A stretch of 25,750 bases of DNA from Flavonifractor avicola (GTDB taxonomy: Bacteria; Bacillota; Clostridia; Oscillospirales; Oscillospiraceae): assembly GCA_019116915.1 (NCBI GenBank), contig DXAS01000117.1, positions 1 through 25,750 on the forward strand, read 5' to 3'. Below, in pieces: positions 1 through 7,583 of the stretch. The notes under the pieces are model-generated. The model searched no databases. It was not told the origin of the DNA and was given only the letters and a program-made list of their open reading frames with translations. The position numbers and the translations under genes were made by a program. The stretch's first letter is position 1, and each line of letters starts with the position of its first letter.

Positions 1-440
1 CGCCAGGGGGCGATGATCTTCATCTCAGGAGCAAAGCGCTTGATGGCCAGCTCGAAGCGGATCTGGTCGTTGCCCTTGCCGGTGCAGCCGTGGGCGATGG
101 CGTCGGCCCCTTCCTTCTTGGCAATGTCCACCAGGCCCTTGGCGATGACGGGCCGGGCAAAGGCGGTGCCCAGCAGATAGTCCTCGTACTTGGCGCCCAT
201 CTGCATGGAGGGGATGATGACGTCGTCCACCATCTCGTCCACCAGGTCCATCACGTACAGCTTGGAAGCGCCGGTCTTGATGGCCTTCTCCTCCAGGCCC
301 TCCAGCTCGTCGTTCTGGCCCACGTCGCCGGCCACGGCGATGATCTCGGGATTACCGTAGTTCTCCTTCAGCCAGGGGATGATGATGGATGTATCCAGAC
401 CGCCGGAATAGGCGAGTACCACTTTTTTAATGTCAGCCAT
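1..440 (-). CDS. argG: Argininosuccinate synthase, N-terminal part (runs off the window edge)
   Basis: This enzyme joins citrulline and aspartate using ATP, the next-to-last step of arginine synthesis, in the cytoplasm. The reverse-strand translation starts MADIKKVVLAYSGGLDTSII, which holds the family's PP-loop ATP-pyrophosphatase motif SGGLDTS at residues 12-18. Further along are the typical AVAGDVGQ and IAHGCTGKGNDQIRFE stretches, so the call rests on several family signatures. Only about 146 residues lie in the window, and the C-terminal two thirds are beyond base 1. The ATG at 438-440 has a GGAGG ribosome site (449-453, reverse strand) at a normal distance. A separate promoter at 473-501 suggests it is not expressed only by read-through from glgB upstream. 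No defect is visible in the part seen. Confidence 0.97.
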   Translation of the reverse strand, partial: MADIKKVVLAYSGGLDTSIIIPWLKENYGNPEIIAVAGDVGQNDELEGLEEKAIKTGASKLYVMDLVDEMVDDVIIPSMQMGAKYEDYLLGTAFARPVIAKGLVDIAKKEGADAIAHGCTGKGNDQIRFELAIKRFAPEMKIIAPW

Positions 441-472
441 GGTAAAAACCTCCGTTTGTTTATGTTGGACAC

Positions 473-501
473 AGTGTACCACAGCCTAAATAAAATTGCA
501 A
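473..501 (-). promoter_or_regulatory. Promoter of argG
   Basis: On the reverse strand, TTGCAA (496-501) and TACACT (473-478) are separated by exactly 17 bases and lie just upstream of the argG ribosome site. This is a good sigma-A type -35/-10 pair. The predicted transcript would have a short leader of about 25 bases. Confidence 0.65.
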
Positions 502-510
502 GTGTTATAT

Positions 511-524
511 CGCATAAATATGCG
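511..524. promoter_or_regulatory. ARG-box-like palindrome (possible ArgR/AhrC site)
   Basis: The perfect inverted repeat CGCATAAATATGCG agrees with the ArgR half-site pattern TGNATWWWWATNCA except at the two outermost bases. It lies ten bases upstream of the argG -35 box. A second related element, TGTATAATATTCA (564-576), has the same half-sites with one base less between them and sits just past the end of glgB. Two neighbouring boxes are usual for hexameric arginine regulators. Regulation by arginine is an inference from position and pattern. Confidence 0.5.
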
Positions 525-581
525 TATTTTTCCCTTGCTCCTTGGGTATTATTTTGGGTATTGTGTATAATATTCATTTAT

Positions 582-2357
582 TTACGAATATTTGTATGAT
601 TCCATGCAATATAGCTGTCCGGAATAGGGCGGCAGGCATACCGTCAGCACACCGCCGGTGGGTTTATGCTGTTCTTCCTCCGGCGTAGAACCGCCGAAGC
701 GCTGCCAATCGGTATGGAAAAGCAGCTTTACTCCTGCCGTAGCGGGCAGTTGGTACTGCCGGGCCTGGTCACTCAAGTTAAAGAGGGCAACCAGCCGCTC
801 CCCGTCTCCCTGACGCTGGATGGCAAAAACACAGGGGTCCTCCCGGCCGCAGTCCAGCCAGGCAAAGCCCTCAGGCCGATAGTCCCACCGGGACAGAGCG
901 GGGTAGTCCAGATAGATGTGGTTTAGTTCGGCCATGTAGTGGTAGAAGGCGTCGTGAATGGGAAAGTTCCGCAGCAGCCAGTCCTGCTCCCGCTTTTCGT
1001 CCCACTCCCGGAAATGGCCGATCTCGTTGCCCATGAAGTTAAGCTTCTTTCCCGGATGGACCATCATATAAAGGTATAGCGCCCTGGCCTGGGGGAACTT
1101 GCCGTCATAATCACCATACATCTTCTGCAAAATGGTGGCCTTGCCGTGGACCACCTCGTCGTGGGACAGGGGGAGCAGGTAGCGCTCCTGGGGAAAATAG
1201 TGCATGGAGAAAGTAAGCTGGTGGCGCCGGGCAGGCCGTTGATCGGGCGGCGTCTGGAAATAGGACAAGGTGTCGTGCATCCACCCCATGTCCCACTTGT
1301 AGTCGAAGCCCAGTCCCCCCTGCTCCGCCGGAGCGGTGACCTTGGGGAAGTTGGTGGAGTCCTCCGCCGCCAGAATGCAGCCGGGACACAGGCGCTTCAG
1401 CCCCTGGTTCATGGTACTCAGGAAGGCTACGCCGTCCCCGTTCACTCCACGGGCCTCATCCCCCTGCCAGTATAGAATCCGGCTGATGGCGTCCATCCGC
1501 AGGCCGTCAAAGTGGAACTCCTCCAGCCAGTACCGGGCGCAGGACTGGAGGAAGGAACGCACCTCTCCCCGGGAGTGCATGAAATTGTGGCTCCCCCACT
1601 CGCTGACCTCCACATCCCGGTGGGGATACTCATAGAGGGCGGTACCATCGTACTTGGCCAGGCCGTAGTCGTCCACCGCAAAGTGGGCGGGTACAAAATC
1701 CAAAATAACCCCGATCCCGGCCTGGTGGAGCCGGTCAATGAGCATCATCAGCTCCCTTGCGGTGCCGTACCGGCTGGTGGGGGCGTAAAAGCCGGTAATC
1801 TGGTAGCCCCAGCTCTCATCGCAGGGATGCTCGCTGAGGGGAAGGAACTCCACATAGTTGTAGCCGCACTCCTTCACATAGTCGATGAGAGGCTGGGCCA
1901 ATTCGTCATAGCGGTACCAGCTCCCGTCCGGTTTCCGCCGCCAGGAACCCAGGTGAAGCTCGTAGATATTCAGCGGGTCCTCCCGATGGTCGGTCCGTCC
2001 TGCCATCCACTTCTCATCCTGGAAGGTATACGCTCCCAGATCCCTCACCACCGAGCAATGGTCCGGCCGCAGCTCCATACCGTATCCATAAGGGTCGCAG
2101 TGGTCGGTATAACCCCCATCCCGGCGGTAGATGCGGTACTGATAACAGTCCCCCGGCTGGACGCCCTCCGCCCGCACCTCATAAAAATTGCCGTCGTGGA
2201 TTCGCTCCATGGGCAGCTCCCGGCCTCCATGAAGGAGCACCACCCCCGCAGCGGAGGGTGCAAAGGTGCGGAACACCCACTCCTCTCCCGACCGATGGGC
2301 CCCCAGATAGCGGTATGCGTCAAAGCACTGTCCGGTATAAAACGCGTAATAATCCAT
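582..2357 (-). CDS. glgB: 1,4-alpha-glucan (glycogen) branching enzyme
   Basis: This GH13 enzyme makes alpha-1,6 branches by cutting and moving alpha-1,4 glucan chains. The 591-residue protein has an N-terminal CBM48-like beta domain (about 1-110), the catalytic barrel (about 125-480) and a C-terminal beta domain. All four GH13 regions are visible: DFVPAHF, GLRMDAIS with nucleophile D289, AAEDST with acid/base E332, and LPLSHDEVVH with D400. The SHDEVVHGK form is typical of branching enzymes rather than amylases. It is on the short side for GlgB, lacking the extra N-terminal module of enterobacterial forms. The ATG has a well-placed AAGGAG site. No glgA, glgC or glgP gene lies nearby, so it stands alone here. 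No terminator is seen between it and argG. Confidence 0.95.
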   Translation of the reverse strand: MDYYAFYTGQCFDAYRYLGAHRSGEEWVFRTFAPSAAGVVLLHGGRELPMERIHDGNFYEVRAEGVQPGDCYQYRIYRRDGGYTDHCDPYGYGMELRPDHCSVVRDLGAYTFQDEKWMAGRTDHREDPLNIYELHLGSWRRKPDGSWYRYDELAQPLIDYVKECGYNYVEFLPLSEHPCDESWGYQITGFYAPTSRYGTARELMMLIDRLHQAGIGVILDFVPAHFAVDDYGLAKYDGTALYEYPHRDVEVSEWGSHNFMHSRGEVRSFLQSCARYWLEEFHFDGLRMDAISRILYWQGDEARGVNGDGVAFLSTMNQGLKRLCPGCILAAEDSTNFPKVTAPAEQGGLGFDYKWDMGWMHDTLSYFQTPPDQRPARRHQLTFSMHYFPQERYLLPLSHDEVVHGKATILQKMYGDYDGKFPQARALYLYMMVHPGKKLNFMGNEIGHFREWDEKREQDWLLRNFPIHDAFYHYMAELNHIYLDYPALSRWDYRPEGFAWLDCGREDPCVFAIQRQGDGERLVALFNLSDQARQYQLPATAGVKLLFHTDWQRFGGSTPEEEQHKPTGGVLTVCLPPYSGQLYCMESYKYS

Positions 2358-2427
2358 CCTGTGGACTCCTTTTCCTTTGGATGTACTCCGACAAGTTCCT
2401 CAAAAACCGCCGGTGCCTGTTACTTCC

Positions 2428-2456
2428 ATCATATCACACCCGGCATTAACTTAACA
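2428..2456 (-). promoter_or_regulatory. Probable promoter of glgB
   Basis: On the reverse strand an extended -10 element (TGATATGAT, hexamer at 2428-2433) lies 17 bases from a weak -35 match TGTTAA (2451-2456). It faces glgB, which starts about 70 bases downstream. The weak -35 is compensated by the TGn extension. Confidence 0.45.
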
Positions 2457-2512
2457 GAGTAATTTTAACGCTGTTATGTTTATTTTTTTGAAATCGTCCA
2501 TAAAGATTTTAT

Positions 2513-2541
2513 TTTACACCGGCAGAAAAAAGCGATATAAT
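2513..2541 (+). promoter_or_regulatory. Promoter of the znuACB operon
   Basis: TTTACA (2513-2518) and TATAAT (2536-2541) are 17 bases apart, and the znuA ribosome site AAGGGG (2571-2576) follows about 30 bases later. I saw no clear Zur or other metal-regulator palindrome overlapping this promoter. A loose inverted repeat TAACAG/CTGTTA (2452-2457 and 2471-2476) lies upstream in the divergent gap with glgB. Confidence 0.7.
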
Positions 2542-2582
2542 AAGATGTTATGATAAAACTACTCAACTGTAAGGGGAACCAC

Positions 2583-3503
2583 ATGAAAAAACTGCTTGCG
2601 CCCCTGTGCGCTTTTGGCCTGCTGCTCTCCGCCTGCGGACAGCCCGCCGCCTCCCAGCCCCAGGATGAAAATATCCTCCATATCGTGGCCACCACCTACC
2701 CGGTCTACCTCTTCACCACCGCAGTGACGGAGGGCGCGGAGGGTGTAGAGGTGAGCCTGCTGGTGAACCAGCAGACCTCCTGCCTCCACGATTACACCCT
2801 CACCGTTGCCGACATGAAGGCCATTGAGGGGGCCGATGTCATCGTCATGAACGGCGCCGGACTGGAAAATTTTATGGACGACGCCCTGTCCACCTCCTCC
2901 GCTCAGGTCATCGACTGCTCAGAGGGGATGGATCTGCTGCCTGCCCAGGGCCATGAGGGCCATGACCACGACGCCGAATACGATCCCCATATCTGGATGG
3001 ACGCCACCTATGCCAGTCTCATGTTGAGTCAGATCTCCCAGTCTCTGACCGAGCTGGACAGCGCCAATGGCGACCTTTACACTCAGAACGAGAGCGCCGC
3101 CCAGACCGCGCTGACGGAGGCAAACCTCAGCTGGCGGGAGGCGCTGGCGCCCTACAAGGGCCGCTCCATTGTCACCTTCCACGATGGATTCCAATACTTT
3201 GCCAACGCCATGGGCCTGACCATCTTTAAGGCCATTGAAGAAGAGGAAGGTTCTACCGCCTCCGCTCAGGAGCTGGCCGAGATCGTGGACGCCATCAAGC
3301 TTGCCCAGAAATACGACCTGGGGACCATGCCCATCTTTACCGAGGTCAATGGTTCTACCGCCTCCGCCGACACCATCGCCCGGGAGGTGGGCTGTCAGGT
3401 CTATCAGCTGGATATGATCATGAGCGGCAAAGGCACGGGCATCCAGCCCTATTTGGATGCCATGCAGAAGAACATTGATACCATTGTGGAGGCGTTTGGA
3501 TGA
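2583..3503 (+). CDS. znuA: Zinc ABC transporter substrate-binding lipoprotein
   Basis: This is the extracellular metal-capture subunit of a zinc-type ABC importer, anchored to the membrane by lipid. The protein starts MKKLLAPLCAFGLLLSACG with a lipobox LSAC and lipidated Cys18. The cluster A-I fold is supported by TTYPVYLFT after the leader. Candidate metal ligands are H69 (in CLHDY), H136 (in DPHIWMD), H200 (in TFHDGFQYF) and E254 (in FTEVNG). A His at the third position is typical of the zinc rather than manganese branch. A short His/Asp-rich loop, GHEGHDHD, precedes DPHIW, as in ZnuA proteins. The start at 2583 is chosen over an in-frame ATG at 2550 because of the ribosome site and because the signal peptide begins there. 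Its stop overlaps the znuC start. Confidence 0.92.
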   Translation: MKKLLAPLCAFGLLLSACGQPAASQPQDENILHIVATTYPVYLFTTAVTEGAEGVEVSLLVNQQTSCLHDYTLTVADMKAIEGADVIVMNGAGLENFMDDALSTSSAQVIDCSEGMDLLPAQGHEGHDHDAEYDPHIWMDATYASLMLSQISQSLTELDSANGDLYTQNESAAQTALTEANLSWREALAPYKGRSIVTFHDGFQYFANAMGLTIFKAIEEEEGSTASAQELAEIVDAIKLAQKYDLGTMPIFTEVNGSTASADTIAREVGCQVYQLDMIMSGKGTGIQPYLDAMQKNIDTIVEAFG

Positions 3504-4270
3504 GCGTACACAAACACGGAACTTCCGGCCCCGGCTGTGCCGGCTCCTGCTGCCTGAAGGTGGCCGACCTGGGGGTCAACTTTGGCAATGAAGAGGTCCT
3601 CCACGACGTATCTTTCCACCTCCACTGCGGGGAGATCGTGGCCCTCATCGGCCCTAACGGAGCAGGTAAGAGTTCCCTGTTCCGCACCATTCTGGGGCAG
3701 ATCCCTCACTCCGGCGTCATTGAGTTTCAGCGAGCCGGCGGCGATAAGACCCGGCCCCTTATCGGCTATGTGCCCCAGTCCCCCAGCTTCGACCGTGGGG
3801 ACCCGGTAAGCGTATTTGATTTCTTCTCCGCCGCCATCTCCAAGTGGCCGGTATTCCTGCCCTCCCCCAAAAAGCTGCGGGAGCGGGTATCCCAGTGTCT
3901 GGCACGGGTCCACGGCGAAGGGCTGCTGGACCGGCGGATGGGCGCCCTGTCCGGCGGCGAGCTTCAGCGGGTGCTGCTGGCTCTGGCGCTGGAACCCCTG
4001 CCCCATATCCTGATCCTGGACGAGCCACTCTCCGGTGTGGACGTGGACGGCGAGAAGCAACTGCTGGATATGCTGGATGAGATCCGCACCCGGTTTGACC
4101 TGTCCATTCTGTTGTCCACCCACGACTTTGCCACCCTGGACCAGTACGCCGACAAGGTAATTCTGCTGAAAAGCCAGGTGCTCAAAGTGGGGCCGCCGGA
4201 CCTGGTTCTCTCCTCTCCTGAATTTCAGGAGGTCTTTCATCTGGCGCTGGGGAAAGGGGGCCGCAGCTGA
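3500..4270 (+). CDS. znuC: Zinc ABC transporter ATP-binding protein
   Basis: This is the cytoplasmic ATPase that powers zinc import with ZnuB. The 256-residue protein carries Walker A GPNGAGKS (51-58), the Q-loop region YVPQSP, the ABC signature LSGGELQ (150-156), Walker B ILILDEP with D174, a D-loop and the switch His in STHDF. The ATG overlaps the znuA stop (ATGA), and its own stop overlaps the znuB start (TGATG), so the three genes should be translationally coupled. The first 20 residues are an unusual extension, HKHGTSGPGCAGSCC, rich in His and Cys, placed before the first beta strand. It might bind metal, but this is a guess. No other start codon in frame would remove it cleanly. Confidence 0.93.
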   Translation: MSVHKHGTSGPGCAGSCCLKVADLGVNFGNEEVLHDVSFHLHCGEIVALIGPNGAGKSSLFRTILGQIPHSGVIEFQRAGGDKTRPLIGYVPQSPSFDRGDPVSVFDFFSAAISKWPVFLPSPKKLRERVSQCLARVHGEGLLDRRMGALSGGELQRVLLALALEPLPHILILDEPLSGVDVDGEKQLLDMLDEIRTRFDLSILLSTHDFATLDQYADKVILLKSQVLKVGPPDLVLSSPEFQEVFHLALGKGGRS

Positions 4271-5118
4271 TGGAACTGTGGTATTCCCTGGTGGAGCTGC
4301 TCCCCTTCGAGTGGGCGGCCCCCGGCACCATGTACTTTATGAAAAACGCGCTGCTGGCAGTGCTGGTGATCTCTCCCCTGTTCGGCCTGCTGTCCACCAT
4401 GGTGGTCACCAACCGAATGAGCTTCTTCTCTGACGCTCTGGGCCACTCCGCCTTTACCGGCATTGCCATCGGTACTCTGTGCGGTATGGCCGACCCCATG
4501 TGGGCCGCCATTCTGCTGGCCGCCGCCTTTGCCCTGCTCTTTACCTACGTTCAGCGCAAGTCCAACATGGCCAGCGATACGGTGATTGGTGTGTTCTCCT
4601 CCACCGCCGTGGCTCTCGGCATCTTTATCGCCACCTTTGACAGCGGCAGCTTTACCAAATTCAACAGTCTGCTCATTGGTGATATCCTCAGTGTGGAACC
4701 GGGAAAGATCGCCCTGCTGGCGGTCATCCTTCTGGTCGTGGTAGTGCTGTGGCTGTGCTCCTTCAACGGACTGATGCTCTCCTCCATCCACCCCACCCTG
4801 GCTGACAGCCGGGGCGTCAAGGTGTTCTGGCAGGAGGCCATCTTCTCCATGGCCATTGCCGTGGTGGTCACCGTGTCCATGACCTGGGTGGGCCTGCTGG
4901 TCATCAACTCTCTGCTGGTCCTGCCTGCCGCCGCCGCCCGCAATCTGGCCCGCAATATGCGCCAGTTCCATCTGATCTCCATTCTGGCTGCGGTGGTGGC
5001 CGGGATCGCCGGACTCATGACCTCCTATGAGCTCAGCTCCTCCGCAGGCGCCTCCATCACTCTGTACCTGGCCCTGTGGTTTGCCATCACCTTCCTGCTG
5101 CGGAAAAAGCGAATGTAA
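4270..5118 (+). CDS. znuB: Zinc ABC transporter permease
   Basis: This is the membrane channel subunit of the zinc importer, of the ABC-3 permease family. The 282-residue protein is mostly hydrophobic, with about eight to nine predicted helices. It contains family hallmarks: the region MSFFSDALGHSAFTGIAIG after the first long helix (the cytoplasmic loop contacting the ATPase lies further on, near SRGVKVFWQEAIFS), and the late helix VGLLVINSLLVLPAAAARN. Length and order match ZnuB/MntB proteins, and zinc is preferred because of the partner ZnuA. It starts inside the znuC stop and is followed within ten bases by a strong terminator, so it closes the operon. Confidence 0.92.
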   Translation: MELWYSLVELLPFEWAAPGTMYFMKNALLAVLVISPLFGLLSTMVVTNRMSFFSDALGHSAFTGIAIGTLCGMADPMWAAILLAAAFALLFTYVQRKSNMASDTVIGVFSSTAVALGIFIATFDSGSFTKFNSLLIGDILSVEPGKIALLAVILLVVVVLWLCSFNGLMLSSIHPTLADSRGVKVFWQEAIFSMAIAVVVTVSMTWVGLLVINSLLVLPAAAARNLARNMRQFHLISILAAVVAGIAGLMTSYELSSSAGASITLYLALWFAITFLLRKKRM

Positions 5119-5127
5119 CGGTTTTGG

Positions 5128-5159
5128 GCTCCGGAGAGGCCCCCCTCTCCGGAGCTTTT
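5128..5159 (+). terminator. Rho-independent terminator of znuACB
   Basis: An 11-bp perfect stem (GCTCCGGAGAG, 5128-5138, with CTCTCCGGAGC, 5145-5155) with a six-base loop is followed by TTTT. The remaining part of the 321-base gap up to 5440 holds the small transcription unit listed next. Confidence 0.9.
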
Positions 5160-5205
5160 GACCAAATCCATCCCCAAACTTGATTAAAGCTTTACCTCCC
5201 TCCTC

Positions 5206-5234
5206 TTGTTCTTTACCAGACTTGCGCGTATACT
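5206..5234 (+). promoter_or_regulatory. Promoter of a small transcription unit
   Basis: TTGTTC (5206-5211) and TATACT (5229-5234) are 17 bases apart. They lie downstream of the znu terminator and about 40 bases before a strong ribosome site, so they point to a separate short transcript. Confidence 0.6.
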
Positions 5235-5275
5235 GAGCACAGATCAAACAACAGACCGGGAGGTGAAGCAATATT

Positions 5276-5341
5276 ATGTACAATGATGTGGATGAGCTGA
5301 TTTTTGGCAGCAATGAGCAAGTTGTCTCCAGCGAGCGATAA
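5276..5341 (+). CDS. Possible 21-residue small protein or leader peptide
   Basis: I do not recognise this peptide. The ORF is ATG to TAA, coding for MYNDVDELIFGSNEQVVSSE plus a final Arg. It is acidic, has no membrane segment and contains no run of a single amino acid that would suggest classic attenuation. The support is its setting: a good promoter (5206-5234), a strong GGGAGGTG ribosome site about eight bases before the ATG, and a compact terminator 25 bases after the stop. Together these give a transcript of roughly 155 bases. It could be a real small protein, a dual-function RNA, or a leader for the membrane-protein gene at 5440. Because it is so short, chance cannot be excluded. Confidence 0.45.
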   Translation: MYNDVDELIFGSNEQVVSSER

Positions 5342-5365
5342 GTCCTTTCCACCAACGGACAAGAA

Positions 5366-5396
5366 CCACACCTTCGGGTGTGGATTTTTGCGTTTT
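5366..5396 (+). terminator. Rho-independent terminator with TTCG tetraloop
   Basis: CCACACC (5366-5372), the stable tetraloop TTCG and GGTGTGG (5377-5383) form a perfect 7-bp hairpin followed by ATTTTTGCGTTTT. It ends the small transcript and separates it from the gene starting at 5440. Confidence 0.85.
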
Positions 5397-5439
5397 GCGG
5401 GAAAATTTAAGAAATTTTAATGACAGTCTGCCGTAACAT

Positions 5440-6165
5440 ATGGTAGCCTATAGAACAGAACACAGAAAGACGAGGCGACGCGCTTTGAAGAATTCCCCAA
5501 AATGGCTCCCGGCTCTTCTGCTTGCCATTCTCCTGCTGGGGGGCAGCGGACTGCTGCTCTGGAAAACCGGCTTTTTCTCCTCGCTGGGCTCTCTGGACGC
5601 CATGCGGGCTTACATCGCCCGTTTTGCACCTTTTTCTCATCTGTTCTATTTTGTGATCCAGCTGCTGGGCGTGGTGGTGGCTCCCATTCCCAGCAACATC
5701 ACCGCTCTGGCCGGCGCCCTGCTCTTCGGCACCTGGCCCGCCTTTCTCCTCACCTGGGCCGCCGTAGTTGTGGGCTCCGTCCTGGTCTTTTGGCTGGCCC
5801 GGGTGCTGGGGCAGCGGTTTGTGGACCGGCTGGTCAGCCAGAAGGTGTCGGAAAAATATCTGGACATCATCCGCCGCAAGCGGGATGTATTCCTCTTTCT
5901 GGCCTTTCTCTTCCCCTTCTTCCCCGACGATCTGCTGTGCATCCTGGCCGGCCTCACCGATATCCCCCTGAAGCGGTTCTGCATTCTGGTGCTGATAGCC
6001 CGGCCTTGGGGCCTTCTGGCATCCTGTCTGGTGGGGGGCTCGGTGTTGGCCATCCCCTATTGGGCCATGGCCCTGCTGGGGGCGGCGGGCCTGGCCGTTT
6101 TCCTGGTCTGTATGAAATACGGCGACCGCTGGGAACAGAAGCTGCTGGAGCGCTTTAAGAAATGA
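5440..6165 (+). CDS. VTT/DedA-like (TVP38/TMEM64-type) membrane protein
   Basis: Members of this superfamily are inner-membrane proteins; several DedA relatives move lipids such as undecaprenyl phosphate or phosphatidylethanolamine across the membrane. Visible here are a basic N-terminus, a first helix (about 24-43), re-entrant-loop-like segments with VVVAPIPSNITALAGALLFG, a conserved WLARVLGQRFVDRL and the FPFFPDDLLCILAGLTDIP stretch, which resemble the TVP38/TMEM64 branch. The transported molecule cannot be told from sequence. The ATG at 5440 has no ribosome site; an in-frame TTG at 5485 has GAGG (5472-5475) nine bases before it and would remove 15 basic residues, so the true start is uncertain. 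The stop overlaps the next start (ATGA). Confidence 0.8.
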   Translation: MVAYRTEHRKTRRRALKNSPKWLPALLLAILLLGGSGLLLWKTGFFSSLGSLDAMRAYIARFAPFSHLFYFVIQLLGVVVAPIPSNITALAGALLFGTWPAFLLTWAAVVVGSVLVFWLARVLGQRFVDRLVSQKVSEKYLDIIRRKRDVFLFLAFLFPFFPDDLLCILAGLTDIPLKRFCILVLIARPWGLLASCLVGGSVLAIPYWAMALLGAAGLAVFLVCMKYGDRWEQKLLERFKK

Positions 6166-6812
6166 AGCGTATACTGTGGTTTCCGCTTCTGGAGGGCTGC
6201 CTCTATCTGGCCTTCCTCAGTCTGGACCTGTTCCGGCCGGACAGCGGATGGGATATTCCAATCAAATATCTCTCCATCCTGCTGTGCTTTTGTTTTGTCC
6301 TCGGGAACGGAGAGGGCCGGGGCAGCCTGCTGATGAAAACAGCCCTGGGCTTTACCCTGCTGGCCGACCTGTTCCTGCTGGTACTGGACCGTTGGTATCT
6401 GGCAGGGGTAGCCTGCTTCTGCGTCGTGCAGCTGCTCTATTTGACCCGCATCGCCAAACTGCGACCGGAAAAGCTGCCTCTGCGGCTAGCCCTGCGGGGC
6501 TTGCTGGTCGTCGCCGCCCTGATAACAGCCTGGCGGCTGGGAGCGCTGGACGGCTTAACTGCCCTCTCCCTTTTCTACTTCTCTCAACTTATCTGTAATG
6601 CCCTGGAAAGTCTCAGTCTGGGTATCCCCTTCCGGGGCTTTTCCCTGGGGCTGTTTCTCTTTTTAGGGTGCGATCTCTGCGTGGGTCTGCAAAATCTGTC
6701 CGCCTGGTTCCCGGCGGCAGGCGGTCCCCTGGTGGAGTTTGCCCGTGTGGGGATGTGGCTGTTCTATCTGCCCTCCCAGGTTTTGATCTCTCTGTCTGTC
6801 AAAAGGAAGTGA
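6162..6812 (+). CDS. Multi-pass membrane protein, possibly YhhN/TMEM86-like
   Basis: This 216-residue protein is highly hydrophobic, with about seven to eight predicted helices. I do not recognise it firmly. The stretch TALGFTLLADLFLLVLDRWY followed by a helix ending in VVQLLYLTRI, and a late LFLFLGCDLCVGLQNL, recall the YhhN/TMEM86 family (lysoplasmalogenase-like), in which paired acidic residues lie in the membrane. If so, D71 or D79 and the late Asp in GCDL would be the conserved positions. Catalysis is not proven. Its start overlaps the upstream VTT-family gene by four bases, so the two are co-translated, and a DUF1461-type gene follows four bases after its stop. Confidence 0.6.
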   Translation: MKRILWFPLLEGCLYLAFLSLDLFRPDSGWDIPIKYLSILLCFCFVLGNGEGRGSLLMKTALGFTLLADLFLLVLDRWYLAGVACFCVVQLLYLTRIAKLRPEKLPLRLALRGLLVVAALITAWRLGALDGLTALSLFYFSQLICNALESLSLGIPFRGFSLGLFLFLGCDLCVGLQNLSAWFPAAGGPLVEFARVGMWLFYLPSQVLISLSVKRK

Positions 6813-6816
6813 TCCC

Positions 6817-7467
6817 ATGCGGCTGCCCAAAGCAGTTACCGCTCTGGCCGCTCTGCTGCTGGCCCTGCTGATTCTCAGTTTTTCCATCGCGGTCCCCATT
6901 CTGTTCCGTCCGTTCTACTACATCCAGATCGATATGCTGGATCTGCCTGAACGTACCGGCTGGTCGGAGGAAACCATCCGTGAGGCCTATGATGAGGTAC
7001 TGGATTTCTGCGTTTTTGGCAAGCCCTTCGGCACCGGTCAGCTGGCCTGGTCCCAATCCGGCTACAGTCATTTTGCCGATGTACGGGAGCTGTTCCTGCT
7101 GGACTTCTGGGTACTGGGCATCAGCGCCGCCGCCTGCCTGCTCCTTTTGATTCTCCGGCTTGGAAAACAATGGGTCTACAAACCGCTGCTGGGGCACGGC
7201 CCCGGCTTTTGGGCCGGCGTAACCGCCGGTGGGCTTGTGCTGATACTGGCCGGACTGGCCGCTCTGGATTTTAACCGGGCCTTTGTGATCTTCCACGCCA
7301 TTTTCTTCCCCGGCAAGGACAACTGGATCTTCGATTCCGCCACCGACCAGATCATCCTGGTTATGCCGGAGGAGTTTTTCTGCAACTGCGCCATCCTTAT
7401 TGGGGTGGTACTCCTGACCTGCTGTACCGTCCTGATCCTCACCGACCTTCTGCGCAGAAAGAAATAA
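6817..7467 (+). CDS. DUF1461 (TIGR01906)-type integral membrane protein
   Basis: The 216-residue protein has an N-terminal helix (about 7-30), a soluble outside segment of about 65 residues, then three further helices. The features that identify the family are LFRPFYYIQIDMLDLPERTG, EVLDFCVFGK, and near the end FHAIFFPGKDNWIFD followed by DQIILVMPEEFF. This family of Gram-positive membrane proteins has no established function that I know of. The ATG at 6817 follows an AAAGGAAGTG ribosome site and lies four bases beyond the previous stop, so it is the last gene of a three-gene membrane-protein operon that ends in a clear terminator. Confidence 0.85.
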   Translation: MRLPKAVTALAALLLALLILSFSIAVPILFRPFYYIQIDMLDLPERTGWSEETIREAYDEVLDFCVFGKPFGTGQLAWSQSGYSHFADVRELFLLDFWVLGISAAACLLLLILRLGKQWVYKPLLGHGPGFWAGVTAGGLVLILAGLAALDFNRAFVIFHAIFFPGKDNWIFDSATDQIILVMPEEFFCNCAILIGVVLLTCCTVLILTDLLRRKK

Positions 7468-7473
7468 GGTACA

Positions 7474-7503
7474 GGCCCGCCGCGTGTAAACGGCGGGCCT
7501 TTT
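7474..7503 (+). terminator. Rho-independent terminator of the membrane-protein operon
   Basis: GGCCCGCCG (7474-7482) and CGGCGGGCC (7491-7499) form a perfect 9-bp GC-rich stem with an eight-base loop, followed by TTTT. Confidence 0.9.
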
Positions 7504-7509
7504 GCTCCG

Positions 7510-7537
7510 CACCAACCGGCCGGGCAAACATAGAATG
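7510..7537 (+). promoter_or_regulatory. Sigma-K/sigma-E-like promoter of the cysteine-rich protein gene
   Basis: CACC (7510-7513) and CATAGAATG (7529-7537) are 15 bases apart. This resembles the mother-cell sporulation sigma-K consensus (AC, then CATAnnnTA) and also the sigma-E -10 CATACAAT. No sigma-A pair is visible in the 80 bases before the gene. Mother-cell expression is an inference. Confidence 0.4.
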
Positions 7538-7583
7538 GAGCGGAAGGGAACTATCCCTCCAATATCTGCTAGGAGGTATTGCA

